The notes under the pieces: model-generated
The model's database searches: none
Told to the model about the DNA's origin: nothing
Seen by the model: only the letters and a program-made list of their open reading frames with translations
Position numbers and translations under genes: made by a program
From: Niabella ginsenosidivorans
Lineage (GTDB): Bacteria; Bacteroidota; Bacteroidia; Chitinophagales; Chitinophagaceae
Length of the DNA: 64,000 nucleotides
Direction of reading: 5' to 3'
Assembly: GCF_001654455.1 (NCBI RefSeq)
Contig: NZ_CP015772.1
Location: 5,022,001-5,086,000, forward strand
Part shown: piece after piece, positions 54,225 to 63,708 of the stretch
Layout of the letters: each line of letters starts with the position of its first letter
How positions within the stretch are numbered: the first letter of the stretch is position 1

Positions 54225-55298
54225 TCAAAGCAACTGTTTTTTATGCGGCTCTTTCTCCATGATCCTTTGTGTACGTTGCTTCATCAGGAGAATGGCCTGT
54301 TCCCTGGTTTCAAACATATTATTGATATTAACCAGGTTACCGGCAAGCTTGTTATATTGCTTGGTCATTAAATAATAAAAAATATGCAGGTAGTGAATAC
54401 CATCAAATACAATAGCCTTTTGACGGGCAAATTCATGCTGCCGTTTTAAAAATTCCTGTGGCATTTCTGTATAGTGCATACCCGGTCTTAAATGATGGAT
54501 GATATGATAGCCGTCATTCCAGCAAATATGATTATAGGGAGTGTTAATACAGTTAATAGAATTGGTGTAAATATTTTCAGGGTCACTGCTATCTATGAAT
54601 GAATGCTGTGTCCAGTTTCCCAGCATCATCACAAATCGTGCAAAAAGTAAGGGAAATACACATACTACTAACGTAGCTTTCAGGTTGACAAAACAAAGCA
54701 GCACACAAAATGCAATGTACGTCCACTCTCCGACCGTTAGGCGGGTATACAGTTTTTTCCGTTTTCGTGCATACAAATACTGGAAGGTTTGTACGACTCC
54801 TAAAAAGAGGAAATTAAAGAAATAAGATAAGAAGCTTTTAAAACTGTCCCGTTGGTAATGCATGGTGCTGCTGGAATCGTGCTCATTATTATTTTCAACA
54901 TGATGCATGCCCATATGGTGGCTAAAGTAGCTTTCCGGCGTATGGCCAAAAAAGGGACAAATGATCCAACTGATGTATCCGTGGATCTTTTGCTGGTAAG
55001 CAGGTTTAAACGTTTTCCGGTGGCACAGGCAGTGAAACATCAGTCCAAACCGGCCCTTAAAATAAAACTGGGAAAAATAGAAATAAACAATCGCTACGGC
55101 CCACCATACCCATCCGTGTAAAAGCGGTGTAAATAATAACAGGGCAACGGGAATGATAAAAATATGGATCCGGGAAAGCAGGTATATAAAAGGCAGGTCT
55201 CTTTTGTCGTTCATAAAGCGCAGCCAGAATTTTTCATAGCCATTAAAACGGGTCTTGTGCGTATAGACAGGATCTGTCAACGCAGATAAAATTTTCAT
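54225..55298 (-). CDS. Membrane fatty-acid desaturase
   Basis: A 357-residue integral membrane di-iron enzyme. The three His boxes are HCLCHRK (about 90), HHMGMHH (about 125) and HIIHHLRPGMHY (about 265), in the usual order and spacing. Four hydrophobic stretches surround them (IFIIPVALLLFTPLLHGWVW; FLSYFFNFLFLGVVQTFQYL; and others). It introduces double bonds into fatty acyl chains or a related lipid at the inner membrane. The regiospecificity cannot be told. It has no obvious operon partner. Confidence 0.9.
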   Translation of the reverse strand: MKILSALTDPVYTHKTRFNGYEKFWLRFMNDKRDLPFIYLLSRIHIFIIPVALLLFTPLLHGWVWWAVAIVYFYFSQFYFKGRFGLMFHCLCHRKTFKPAYQQKIHGYISWIICPFFGHTPESYFSHHMGMHHVENNNEHDSSSTMHYQRDSFKSFLSYFFNFLFLGVVQTFQYLYARKRKKLYTRLTVGEWTYIAFCVLLCFVNLKATLVVCVFPLLFARFVMMLGNWTQHSFIDSSDPENIYTNSINCINTPYNHICWNDGYHIIHHLRPGMHYTEMPQEFLKRQHEFARQKAIVFDGIHYLHIFYYLMTKQYNKLAGNLVNINNMFETREQAILLMKQRTQRIMEKEPHKKQLL

Positions 55299-55780
55299 TC
55301 GTATATTTTTTGTTGGCCACTATTTATCCGAAAGATCCGGATGCATGTAAAGCGGACAGTTGTGATGGTCAAACGGAACTAAGTATGTATATAGTTTTTT
55401 GTGGAAGCTATTTATCATGTTTCGCTTCATGCAGACCTTAAAGTGCAATTATAATATTTTTGTAAGATACTCTTTTAAACGGATATGCCCGGAAGTTTGC
55501 CAGCCGGCAGTTGTTAAATATTAGCCATTGTTTATAATTAATGCCCGTAGCGGCCTTCATCTGGGTGGCAATGATCCTTGCAGACCCAATGCCGGAACAC
55601 AGACCGGGCGTATATTTCCGGATTGCTTATATTCTGTGTCCTGCCTGTATAAACTATTTAACAGGAGCACTTCCGGGGTTGGGCGGGTAACGGTTTTATA
55701 AAAGCCATTCATTAAACAAGCCCTTATTGCTGGCCTGGGTGTCTCAGATTTAAACGACAGGATGATTTCCCGGCACCGGA
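55299..55780. other. Intergenic region, no gene supported
   Basis: About 480 bp between the divergent desaturase and TetR genes. Short frames exist on both strands (for example a 50-codon frame from ATG 55541), but none shows a family match or clear coding character. Promoters of both genes should lie here. Confidence 0.5.
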
Positions 55781-55786
55781 TTATTT

Positions 55787-55800
55787 TAATCAAATGATTA
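55787..55800. promoter_or_regulatory. Predicted TetR operator 1
   Basis: TAATCAAATGATTA, within a longer 9-bp-arm dyad (55784-55803), lies 60 bp before the TetR start, overlapping the probable promoter. The same site with one change recurs at 56511-56524. Confidence 0.7.
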
Positions 55801-55860
55801 AAATATTTGGTTAAATCAGCGAATAACTCCTATATTTGCTTTAAAAACAGATAGAGGAAC

Positions 55861-56493
55861 ATGCCTAAGGCCAAGCATACACAAAAGCTGGATGTGACCA
55901 CGGAGGAAAAAATAAAGGCTGCCGCCCGTGCCGTGTTTCATAAGAAAGGGTTTGCTGCTACACGTACAAGAGATATTGCCGAGGAAGCCGGGATCAACCT
56001 GGCCTTGCTCAACTATTACTTTAGAAGTAAGGAAAAACTGTTTAATATCATAATGACAGAAACTTTATCGGGGTTTGTGCTGAGTATGACCGGTGTGCTT
56101 AATGACGAAACAACTGAGTTGGATAAGAAAGTGGAACTGATCGCTTCCAGCTATATTGATCTTATTTCCAAAGAACCTGAAATTCCGGTCTTCATCGTAA
56201 GTGAGATTCGTAATAACCCCAACAGTTTACTGGAAAAATTGCCTGTACAGCCATTAGTGCATCACTCAGTTTTTGTGAAACAGCATCAGACAGCAGTGGC
56301 AGCAGGAAAGATCACAGAACCCAATCCTCTGCATTTTTTAATGAATTTAATGGGGCTGATCGTTTTTCCGTTTGTAGGTAAACCATTAATACAGGGCATT
56401 TTCGGATTAAAGAATGCGCAATTCAATCAATTGATGCAGGAACGAAAAAAGCGGATCCCGATCTGGATAAAAGCAATGATGAAAGCGAAATAA
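55861..56493 (+). CDS. TetR-family repressor of the efflux operon
   Basis: A 210-residue regulator. The N-terminal TetR helix-turn-helix (about 15-62) reads KIKAAARAVFHKKGFAATRT, RDIAEEAGINLALLNYYFRS and KEKLFNIIM. The ligand-binding C-terminal domain is helical, as usual for AcrR-like members. It lies 106 bp upstream of a TolC-MFP-ABC exporter operon on the same strand. Matching palindromes before its own gene and before the exporter genes point to repression of both, released by an unknown compound. Confidence 0.9.
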   Translation: MPKAKHTQKLDVTTEEKIKAAARAVFHKKGFAATRTRDIAEEAGINLALLNYYFRSKEKLFNIIMTETLSGFVLSMTGVLNDETTELDKKVELIASSYIDLISKEPEIPVFIVSEIRNNPNSLLEKLPVQPLVHHSVFVKQHQTAVAAGKITEPNPLHFLMNLMGLIVFPFVGKPLIQGIFGLKNAQFNQLMQERKKRIPIWIKAMMKAK

Positions 56494-56510
56494 TTTTTTT
56501 GACCGGCAAC

Positions 56511-56524
56511 TAATCAATTGATTA
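56511..56524. promoter_or_regulatory. Predicted TetR operator 2
   Basis: TAATCAATTGATTA lies between the TetR stop and the TolC gene. It matches operator 1 at 13 of 14 positions, and both are perfect or near-perfect palindromes. Confidence 0.7.
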
Positions 56525-56599
56525 AATCAATGTTTCAAATAATCAGCAGAAGAATGTATATAAAGACAACATTTGAAAAACCATTTAATTTATCAGGTT

Positions 56600-57883
56600 A
56601 TGGTTATTAAAAGATCCAGGCATTTCATTGCATTTTTAGTGGTATGCTGTCTGGCGCACAGAAGCAGCGCACAGACAGATAAACTTACACTGGACGAATG
56701 TTACCGGCTGGCAAGAGCCAATTATCCGGCTATTAAGAAAATGAACTTAATTACCAGGGCCAGCGCGTATGACATTCAGAATGCCAATAAAAGGTTTCTT
56801 CCACAGGTAAATTTTTCAGGACAGGCGACCTACCAGTCGCAAACAGTGAATTTTTCGGATGCTGTGGGTACGTTGCCGGGCGTATCCTTTCCTTCTGTCA
56901 GCAAGGACCAGTATAGGGTCCAGGGAGAGGTCAGCCAGCTATTGTATGATGGTAACAACACCCGTTATCAGAAAGAACTTATAACCGCTGATAAAGATCT
57001 GCAGGAGCAAAACCTGGAAACCGGTCTGTATGCAATAAAAAACAGGATCAACAACATCTATTTCTCCGTGTTGCTGATGGAGGCACAGTTAAAACAAAAT
57101 GAACTGAACAAGGCCAATCTGCAGACACAGGTGCAGAAAACAGAAGCCGCTCTTGAAAATGGCACTGCCTTCCGTAGCAGCCTGGATGAACTGAAAGCAG
57201 AGATCGTTAATATAGAAATGGCAGGCACAGAGTATCGGGCCAACAGAATTGCCTGTCTGAAAATGCTTTCCCTGTTTATTGGTAAAGAGCTTCAGGATTC
57301 CATACAATTAGAAATTCCTGAAACAACCAATATTCAAACATCTATCAACAGGCCGGAGCTAAAGCTGTATGACCTGCAGCGGTCTGTGTATGATGTGCAG
57401 AGAAAACAATTAAGATCCGGTTATCTTCCACAGGTGAGCGCCTTTTTGCAGGGGGCATATGGAAGGCCCACGCTGAATATTATTGACAATAAATTTGGCC
57501 CGTGGTATGTTGCCGGCTTAAAGTTCAACTGGTCGTTGGGCAGCCTGTACAGTTTGGCCAATAAGAAAAATATGCTGATCCTCAATCAAAGATCAGTAGA
57601 TACGGACCGGGAAACCTTTCTGCTGAACACCCGGCTGGATCTGACCCAGCAAGACGAACAGGTAAAGAAGTTTACGGAGCTGATACAGCAGGATGAGGAG
57701 GCCATCGCCTTGCGGGCAGCCGTAACCCGGTCAGCAGAAGCCCAGCTAAACAACGGGGTCATTACGATACATGAGTATATACAAAAAGTAAATGCAGAAC
57801 ATCTTGCAAGGCAAAATGAGCTACTGCATAAAATACAATTATTACAGGCCAGGTACAATCAAAAATTTATTTCCGGCAATTAA
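56600..57883 (+). CDS. TolC-family outer-membrane efflux protein
   Basis: A 427-residue outer-membrane channel. The ATG at 56600 gives a standard signal peptide (HFIAFLVVCCLAHRSSAQ); the frame extends to a TTG nine codons earlier. The two halves show the TolC helical repeats: LTLDECYRLARANYPAIKKM and IKNRINNIYFSVLLMEAQLK, with ENGTAFRSSLDELKAEIVNI and NNGVITIHEYIQKVNAEHLA in the coiled parts. It forms the outer channel for the ABC exporter encoded downstream. Confidence 0.92.
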   Translation: MVIKRSRHFIAFLVVCCLAHRSSAQTDKLTLDECYRLARANYPAIKKMNLITRASAYDIQNANKRFLPQVNFSGQATYQSQTVNFSDAVGTLPGVSFPSVSKDQYRVQGEVSQLLYDGNNTRYQKELITADKDLQEQNLETGLYAIKNRINNIYFSVLLMEAQLKQNELNKANLQTQVQKTEAALENGTAFRSSLDELKAEIVNIEMAGTEYRANRIACLKMLSLFIGKELQDSIQLEIPETTNIQTSINRPELKLYDLQRSVYDVQRKQLRSGYLPQVSAFLQGAYGRPTLNIIDNKFGPWYVAGLKFNWSLGSLYSLANKKNMLILNQRSVDTDRETFLLNTRLDLTQQDEQVKKFTELIQQDEEAIALRAAVTRSAEAQLNNGVITIHEYIQKVNAEHLARQNELLHKIQLLQARYNQKFISGN

Positions 57884-57899
57884 TTATAAAACGACCACA

Positions 57900-58838
57900 A
57901 TGAAAAAGTTTATTGTTTTTATCTTCATGGCATTGGCACTGAACGCCTGCAAACGGGAAAAGGAGTATGATGCTTCCGGAAACTTTGAGGCAGATGAAGT
58001 AATTGTGTCTGCGCAGCAAAACGGTGCACTGCTTTCATACAAAGTTAATGAAGGGGACCAGCTGAATGCAGGCGCTATTGTCGGGCAGATTGATGTGAAA
58101 CTGGCTGAGTTGCAGAAACAGCAAACGGAAGCGACCATTGCATCTCTAAATCAGAAAACAAGCAACCCCGGCAATCAGGCAGAACTGGTGCGTCGCCAGC
58201 TTGCCGTACAGAAGGCGCAATTAGCGCAACAATTGCGTGAACGCAACCGTACTGAAAACCTGGTAAAGGCAGATGCGGCTACCCGTAAACAACTGGATGA
58301 TATTAATGCTTTGATTGACCAGCTAAGCAAACAAATCGCCGTAACACAGCAGCAGCTAAAGCTGAACACATATAATACCAACACGCAAAACAGGAGCATC
58401 CTCAGTGAGCAGGCTCCCCTGGAAAAAACAGCCGCGCAATACCAGGAACAGATCAATAAAGGCCGGATCATTAATCCGGCGAACGGAACGGTGCTGGTAA
58501 ATTATGCGCTTCAGGGGGAAATGCAGGTTGTTGGCAAACCGCTGTATAAAATTGCCAATACTGATACATTGGATCTGAGGGCATATATAACCGGAACACA
58601 GCTGCCACAGATCAGGATCGGGCAGCAGGTAAAGGTAAGGATCGACCAGGGAAAAGATAACTATAAGGAGTACAACGGAACCATTGTCTGGATTTCCGAC
58701 AAATCTGAATTTTCACCCAAAACCATCCAGACCCGGGATGAAAGAGCCAATCTTGTTTATGCCATTAAAGTAAGGGTGAAGAATGACGGGTATTTAAAAA
58801 TAGGCATGTACGGTGAAGTACTTTGGTCAAAAGAATAA
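57900..58838 (+). CDS. HlyD/YbhG-like membrane-fusion lipoprotein
   Basis: A 312-residue periplasmic adaptor. The ATG at 57900 begins a lipoprotein leader with lipobox LNAC (FMALALNACKREKEY). The biotinyl-lipoyl-like halves flank a long coiled coil (LAELQKQQTEATIASLNQKT and VRRQLAVQKAQLAQQLRERN), and the barrel part has LDLRAYITGTQLPQIRIGQQ. It connects the inner-membrane ABC transporter to the TolC channel. It starts 16 bp after tolC and ends one base before the ABC ATPase gene. Confidence 0.92.
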   Translation: MKKFIVFIFMALALNACKREKEYDASGNFEADEVIVSAQQNGALLSYKVNEGDQLNAGAIVGQIDVKLAELQKQQTEATIASLNQKTSNPGNQAELVRRQLAVQKAQLAQQLRERNRTENLVKADAATRKQLDDINALIDQLSKQIAVTQQQLKLNTYNTNTQNRSILSEQAPLEKTAAQYQEQINKGRIINPANGTVLVNYALQGEMQVVGKPLYKIANTDTLDLRAYITGTQLPQIRIGQQVKVRIDQGKDNYKEYNGTIVWISDKSEFSPKTIQTRDERANLVYAIKVRVKNDGYLKIGMYGEVLWSKE

Positions 58839-58839
58839 G

Positions 58840-59790
58840 ATGATGTATTCAGTAAGCGTAAAAAATATTGTCAAGAACTATGGCAGCGTAAAGGCGGTTG
58901 ATGCAGTTTCATTTGATGTGAACAAAGGGGAGCTGTTTGGTCTTATTGGTCCGGATGGCGCAGGCAAAACATCTGTCTTTCGTATTCTGACAACTTTATT
59001 GCTTGCTGATAGCGGAACGGCAACAGTAGAAGGTTTTGACGTGGTAAAAGATTACCGGGCTATTCGCAATAAGGTGGGTTATATGCCTGGCCGCTTTTCA
59101 TTATACCAGGATCTGACAGTAGAGGAGAACCTGAATTTCTTTGCAACGGTGTTCGGTACGACCTTACAGGAGAATTATGTGCTCATTAAAGATATATATG
59201 AACAGATAAAACCGTTTAGCAGCCGCAGGGCCGGAAAACTTTCAGGCGGTATGAAACAGAAGCTGGCTTTATGCTGCGCGTTGATTCATAAACCGGATGT
59301 ATTGTTCCTGGATGAACCAACCACTGGTGTGGACGTGGTTTCAAGAAAAGAGTTTTGGGACATGCTGGCAAGGCTGAAACAGCAGCAGATTACTATTGTA
59401 GTTTCCACACCCTATATGGATGAAGCCAACCTTTGTGACCGCATCGCGCTTATTCAGGCAGGCCGTATCATGTCCATTGACCAGCCGGGGCATATTGTAC
59501 AAAGTTTCCCCAAACAATTGTTTGCCGCCAAAGCTGATAATATCTATAAGTTATTGCAGGATCTGCGTTCAGATACGGATATAGAGAGCTGTTATACTTT
59601 TGGCGAATATTTACATTTTACGCTTCATGCAGCTGATAGCAGCGAACAAGGGGTAGCAGAAATTGCCGGCAAATACCACCCGGAGGGCTTTGAAGTAAAA
59701 AAAGTGACCCCCAATATTGAAGACTGCTTTATCCGCCTGATGCAGGCGCAGCAGAACAAAGGCACATTAAAAATGACAGCCGATGAATAA
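58840..59790 (+). CDS. ABC transporter ATPase (YbhF N-half-like)
   Basis: A 316-residue nucleotide-binding protein. Walker A is GPDGAGKTS, the signature is LSGGMKQKLA, Walker B is VLFLDEPTTGVD and the switch region is STPYMDEANLCD. The GPDGAGKT form and the about 90-residue C-terminal extension match the first half of YbhF, where two ATPase halves are fused. ATGATG follows the MFP stop by one base; a longer frame into the MFP gene is unlikely. Its stop overlaps the next ATPase gene by eight bases. Confidence 0.92.
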   Translation: MMYSVSVKNIVKNYGSVKAVDAVSFDVNKGELFGLIGPDGAGKTSVFRILTTLLLADSGTATVEGFDVVKDYRAIRNKVGYMPGRFSLYQDLTVEENLNFFATVFGTTLQENYVLIKDIYEQIKPFSSRRAGKLSGGMKQKLALCCALIHKPDVLFLDEPTTGVDVVSRKEFWDMLARLKQQQITIVVSTPYMDEANLCDRIALIQAGRIMSIDQPGHIVQSFPKQLFAAKADNIYKLLQDLRSDTDIESCYTFGEYLHFTLHAADSSEQGVAEIAGKYHPEGFEVKKVTPNIEDCFIRLMQAQQNKGTLKMTADE

Positions 59791-60526
59791 TAAAGTAATT
59801 ATCTGTAAAGAGCTGACCAAGCAGTTTGGCGACTTTAAAGCTGTGAACGGGATTTCGTTTGATGTGGAACAGGGAGAAATATTCGGGTTTCTTGGAGCGA
59901 ACGGGGCCGGGAAAACCACGGCAATGCGCATCCTTTGCGGGCTTTCTTACCCCACATCCGGCGAGGCGATGGTTGCCGGCTTTAATGTTTATAAACAACA
60001 GGAACAGATTAAACAGAATATTGGCTATATGAGTCAGAAATTCTCTTTATATGACAACCTGACCATACTGGAGAATATAACATTTTATGGTGGAGTATAT
60101 GGTGTTCCCCGCCCTGAAATCAGGAGGCGCAGTAATGAACTGGTTGCTACATTAGGATTGGAGCAGGAGGCCAAAAAGCTGGTGGGGGCATTGCCGTTGG
60201 GCTGGAAGCAGAAGCTGGCTTTTTCGGTAGCCATTTTTCATCGTCCGCAAATTGTTTTTTTGGATGAACCAACGGGAGGCGTTGACCCCCTGACCCGGCG
60301 GCAGTTCTGGGATATGATTTATGAAGCGGCAAAAAACGGGATCACGGTTTTTGTAACCACGCACTATATGGATGAAGCAGAGTATTGCAACCGGATCAGC
60401 GTAATGGTGGACGGACGTGTGGAAGCGATGGACACCCCGGCCAATTTGAAAAAACAGTTTCAGGCGCACTCAATGGATGATGTTTTCTATAAACTGGCAA
60501 GAGGGGCAAAACGTAAGGGGGATTAA
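59783..60526 (+). CDS. ABC transporter ATPase (YbhF C-half-like)
   Basis: A 247-residue ATPase with Walker A GANGAGKTTAM, Walker B IVFLDEPTGGVDP and the His-switch TTHYMDEAEYC. The signature is LPLGWKQKLA instead of LSGGQ, a change typical of the second half of YbhF-like ATPases. So this and the preceding gene make an asymmetric ATPase pair, separate here but fused in Enterobacteria. 132 bp separate it from the permease genes; no terminator is seen there. Confidence 0.92.
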   Translation: MNNKVIICKELTKQFGDFKAVNGISFDVEQGEIFGFLGANGAGKTTAMRILCGLSYPTSGEAMVAGFNVYKQQEQIKQNIGYMSQKFSLYDNLTILENITFYGGVYGVPRPEIRRRSNELVATLGLEQEAKKLVGALPLGWKQKLAFSVAIFHRPQIVFLDEPTGGVDPLTRRQFWDMIYEAAKNGITVFVTTHYMDEAEYCNRISVMVDGRVEAMDTPANLKKQFQAHSMDDVFYKLARGAKRKGD

Positions 60527-60658
60527 TAAAGCGTGAAGCATAAAACGACCGGCTGCCGATAAAAAACAGGGAACGAAGTCTGTCCTTTTTTCCTGCATAA
60601 GAAGCGCATACAGCTCTAAGGGCCAAAATAAAATCCGTTTCGTATAAGAATATAACAG

Positions 60659-61765
60659 ATGAAACAATTACTCGCCTTCATACAAAAAGAGTTTTACCAC
60701 GTATTCAGGGATCGCAGAACGCTGCTCATTCTTTTTGGACTGCCTGTTGTGCAGATCGTTCTCTTTGGCTTTGCCCTGAGCAGCGAAGTAAAAAACATCA
60801 GCATAGCCATTCTGGATAATGCGCATGATGTGCGGTCAGAACAGATCATTTCAAAAATAAGTGCAAGTGCTTATTTTCACATAAAACGTCCCGCGCTTAA
60901 TTACAGGGAAATTGAACAGCGTTTTAAGGAAGGTGATATCAAATGTGCCTTATTATTCCCGCCGGGTTTCGGCTCAGATGTTTACCATCCCGGTGGTGCT
61001 GAAGTACAGATTATTGCGGATGCATCTGATCCCAATACTGCCACCACTTTAACGAACTACCTTACATCTGTTATTAACGATTATCAGCAGCAACTGAACC
61101 CGGCGTCAAAACCGGTTTACCAGATCATTCCGGAAGTGAGGTTGTTGTATAATGAGGAGCAAAACGGTTCGCTCAATTTTATTCCGGGTGTGATCGCATT
61201 GATCTTTATGATTGTCAGTACAGCACTTACATCCGTTTCGGTAGTACGGGAAAAGGAAATGGGAACAATGGAAATTCTGCTGGTATCGCCCTTTAAGCCA
61301 ATAATGGTGCTGATAGCAAAAGCAATTCCTTATCTCGTGCTGTCGCTTGTCAATTTTATCATTATCTTATTATTATCGGTATTCCTGCTCAATGTTGAAA
61401 TAAAAGGCAGTATCGCGCTTATCTTTGCTGAAAGCATATTGTTTATCATTACCTGCCTTTCGTTAGGATTGCTTATTTCAAACATAACTGCTTCACAGCA
61501 AACAGCTATGCTGATATCTATGATGGGGATGATGTTGCCTACGATGCTGCTTACGGGGTTTATGTTCCCGCTGGAAAATATGCCCTGGATATTCCGTGCC
61601 CTTTCACATATCCTTCCCTCAAGATATTATTACAATATCATTAAAGCGGTTATGCTGAAGGGGCTTGGCTTTAGTTTCGTATGGAAGGAAACGCTCATTT
61701 TACTGGGAATGGCAACCGTGCTGTTAACCCTTGCGTTGAAAAACTTTAAAATAAGGCTGTCATGA
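60659..61765 (+). CDS. ABC-2 type permease (YbhS-like)
   Basis: A 368-residue inner-membrane permease. The amino-terminal helix contains RTLLILFGLPVVQIVLFGFA, followed by a large periplasmic domain (about 45-170). Five more helices follow after NFIPGVIALIFMIVSTALTS, with the conserved VVREKEMGTMEILLVSPFKP loop that couples to the ATPase. This is the ABC2_membrane_3 layout of YbhS/YbhR. Its stop overlaps the start of its partner as ATGA, so the pair is made together. Confidence 0.93.
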   Translation: MKQLLAFIQKEFYHVFRDRRTLLILFGLPVVQIVLFGFALSSEVKNISIAILDNAHDVRSEQIISKISASAYFHIKRPALNYREIEQRFKEGDIKCALLFPPGFGSDVYHPGGAEVQIIADASDPNTATTLTNYLTSVINDYQQQLNPASKPVYQIIPEVRLLYNEEQNGSLNFIPGVIALIFMIVSTALTSVSVVREKEMGTMEILLVSPFKPIMVLIAKAIPYLVLSLVNFIIILLLSVFLLNVEIKGSIALIFAESILFIITCLSLGLLISNITASQQTAMLISMMGMMLPTMLLTGFMFPLENMPWIFRALSHILPSRYYYNIIKAVMLKGLGFSFVWKETLILLGMATVLLTLALKNFKIRLS

Positions 61766-62886
61766 AGGTTTTACGTTTTATATTACAGAAAGAGTTTCGC
61801 CAGATATTCAGGGATAAAACTATACTGGCGATGATGTTTGCAGCGCCCACTATCCAGCTTATCATATTGCCGTTAGCAGCCAATTTTGAAGTTAAGAATG
61901 TAAGTGTGGCATACGTTGATCATGATCATAGCACTTATTCTAAAAAACTGATCCATAAAATCGGCTCATCCGGCTACTTTCACATTACGGGAGACCCGCA
62001 TTCTTATAAGGACGGTTTAAAACTGATTGAAGAGGGGGCCGCAGATCTGGTATTGGAAATTCCCCCGGGCTTTGAGCGTAACCTGGTGCGTGAAGGCAGT
62101 CAGAAGGTCAACCTTTCGGTTGATGCCATCAATGGTACCAAAGCCTCTATTGGCGGAGCTTACCTGGTTGCAGTGCTGTCGGATTTCAACAGCGGCCTTG
62201 ATGTAAATATAAAAGCAGCCAATAGCACGGTGATGATGCCTTCTGCTAAAATTACAATTGCGAGCACTAACTGGTATAATCCACGGGCCGAATACAAGTA
62301 CTATATGGTACCGGGCATTTTGGTTTTATTGCTTACGCTGATCGGCGGCTTTATTACAGCGCTCAATATTGTGCGGGAAAAAGAGATAGGCACTATTGAA
62401 CAGATCAATGTAACGCCAATCAAAAAATGGCAGTTCATTTTGGGCAAGCTCATTCCGTTCTGGATAGTGGGAATGATTGTTTTTACCATCGGGCTGATGG
62501 TGATGTATGTTGTCTATGGTATTTTTACTGCAGGAAGTCTATTGGTCCTGTATCTTTTTGCCGGGGTCTACCTGGTGGCTTTATTGGGTTTGGGGTTACT
62601 GATTTCCACGTTTGCAGATACACAATTACAGGCCATGTTCATTGCATTTTTCTTTATGATGGTTTTTATGCTGATGAGCGGGTTCTTTACCAGCACTGAT
62701 AGTATGCCTGACTGGGCAAAGACCATTTCAGATCTTACGCCGGTAACGCACTTTATTAAAGTGGTGCGCCTTATTGTTTTGAAAGGGAGCGGATTGCCTG
62801 AAATAAAAAATGAGTTGGGCTGTTTAGCCGTTTTTGCGGTTGTACTGAACGGGCTGGCAATTTTTAATTACCGGAAAACAAGTTAG
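61762..62886 (+). CDS. ABC-2 type permease (YbhR-like)
   Basis: A 374-residue permease similar to the preceding gene along its length: an N-terminal helix (ILAMMFAAPTIQLIILPLAA), a periplasmic domain, and five helices starting at MVPGILVLLLTLIGGFITAL. The coupling loop is IVREKEIGTIEQINVTPIKK. It completes the exporter: TolC, MFP, two ATPases, two permeases. In YbhGFSR relatives substrates include drugs, ions and dyes; here the substrate is unknown. Confidence 0.93.
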   Translation: MKVLRFILQKEFRQIFRDKTILAMMFAAPTIQLIILPLAANFEVKNVSVAYVDHDHSTYSKKLIHKIGSSGYFHITGDPHSYKDGLKLIEEGAADLVLEIPPGFERNLVREGSQKVNLSVDAINGTKASIGGAYLVAVLSDFNSGLDVNIKAANSTVMMPSAKITIASTNWYNPRAEYKYYMVPGILVLLLTLIGGFITALNIVREKEIGTIEQINVTPIKKWQFILGKLIPFWIVGMIVFTIGLMVMYVVYGIFTAGSLLVLYLFAGVYLVALLGLGLLISTFADTQLQAMFIAFFFMMVFMLMSGFFTSTDSMPDWAKTISDLTPVTHFIKVVRLIVLKGSGLPEIKNELGCLAVFAVVLNGLAIFNYRKTS

Positions 62887-63062
62887 ATAATACTGCTGCC
62901 TCAGCTTACAAACCTGTATAATATGCACTGTGCCAATACGGTTGAGCCTGACGTTGGTCGACCTTACATGTTGTATGTACGGATTACCCTTCTTTTGTCG
63001 ACAGGCTTTTGTGTTCCCCATTGTTTAAGATAGTTTAGCCCCGGGCATGACCATAAAGACAG

Positions 63063-63095
63063 ACGCTTTTCACATCCGAAAACGATGAAAAGCGT
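63063..63095. promoter_or_regulatory. 10-bp dyad upstream of cupin gene
   Basis: ACGCTTTTCA (63063-63072) and TGAAAAGCGT (63086-63095) are a perfect inverted repeat 29 bp before the cupin start. No T-run follows in the plus direction, so it is more likely an operator or 5'-leader hairpin than a terminator of the exporter operon. Confidence 0.45.
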
Positions 63096-63123
63096 TATCC
63101 GGAAAGTTTAAATTACAACATAT

Positions 63124-63684
63124 ATGGAAAAAACAATTATAAACCCGGTCATTAAAGACCAGGTAACATTTACGCAAACAGCCAGGGCAACAAATGGAAG
63201 AATTACCACATTACAGGTTACATTAATGCCGGGCGGTGGCACTCCGCTTCATTATCACAAAAACTTTTCAGAAACATTTATAGTAGTAACCGGTGAGCTG
63301 ACAATTACTTTAAAAAACAAGGCGCTGCCTCTTTATGCAGGCCAGAAACTTACAGTTGAACCGGGACAATTGCACCGGTTTTCCAATACATCTTCCGGTC
63401 CGGTTGTTTTTACTACGGTCATCCTCCCGGGCTCTGAAGGATTTGAAAATGCTTTACGGATATTATACGGATTGGCAGGCGACCAGAAAACCGACAGGAA
63501 GGGAATTCCTAAAAGCCTGCTGGCATTGGCGGTTGTTTCAAAAATAAGCGATATGCGACCCGCCGGCACCGGAGCGCTGATGATCCCGTTTTTTGGATTG
63601 CTAAACTTTATTGCCGGAATCTCCGGATTCCATAAAAAACTGGTGAACCGGTATTGCAAAATGCCTGAAGTGCAAAAATGCTAA
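63124..63684 (+). CDS. Cupin-domain protein
   Basis: A 186-residue protein. The cupin barrel covers about 30-110: LMPGGGTPLHYHKNFSETFI (metal-binding HxH and Glu) and GQKLTVEPGQLHRFSNTSSG (second His). The C-terminal 65 residues contain a hydrophobic stretch (MIPFFGLLNFIAGISGF) which may be a membrane anchor or a packed helix. Such proteins are often small dioxygenases or sensors; no substrate can be inferred. A bidirectional terminator follows. Confidence 0.85.
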   Translation: MEKTIINPVIKDQVTFTQTARATNGRITTLQVTLMPGGGTPLHYHKNFSETFIVVTGELTITLKNKALPLYAGQKLTVEPGQLHRFSNTSSGPVVFTTVILPGSEGFENALRILYGLAGDQKTDRKGIPKSLLALAVVSKISDMRPAGTGALMIPFFGLLNFIAGISGFHKKLVNRYCKMPEVQKC

Positions 63685-63708
63685 AGCGGCTCACGTTGGC
63701 CCCATAAA

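Noticed and set aside
55541-55793. Short frames on both strands between the desaturase and TetR genes
   Set aside because: No recognisable family, no ribosome-binding site, and they overlap each other and the predicted operator.
60527-60658. Minus-strand frames between the ABC ATPase and permease genes
   Set aside because: Hydrophobic but without family match; the spacer most likely is a leader within the exporter operon.
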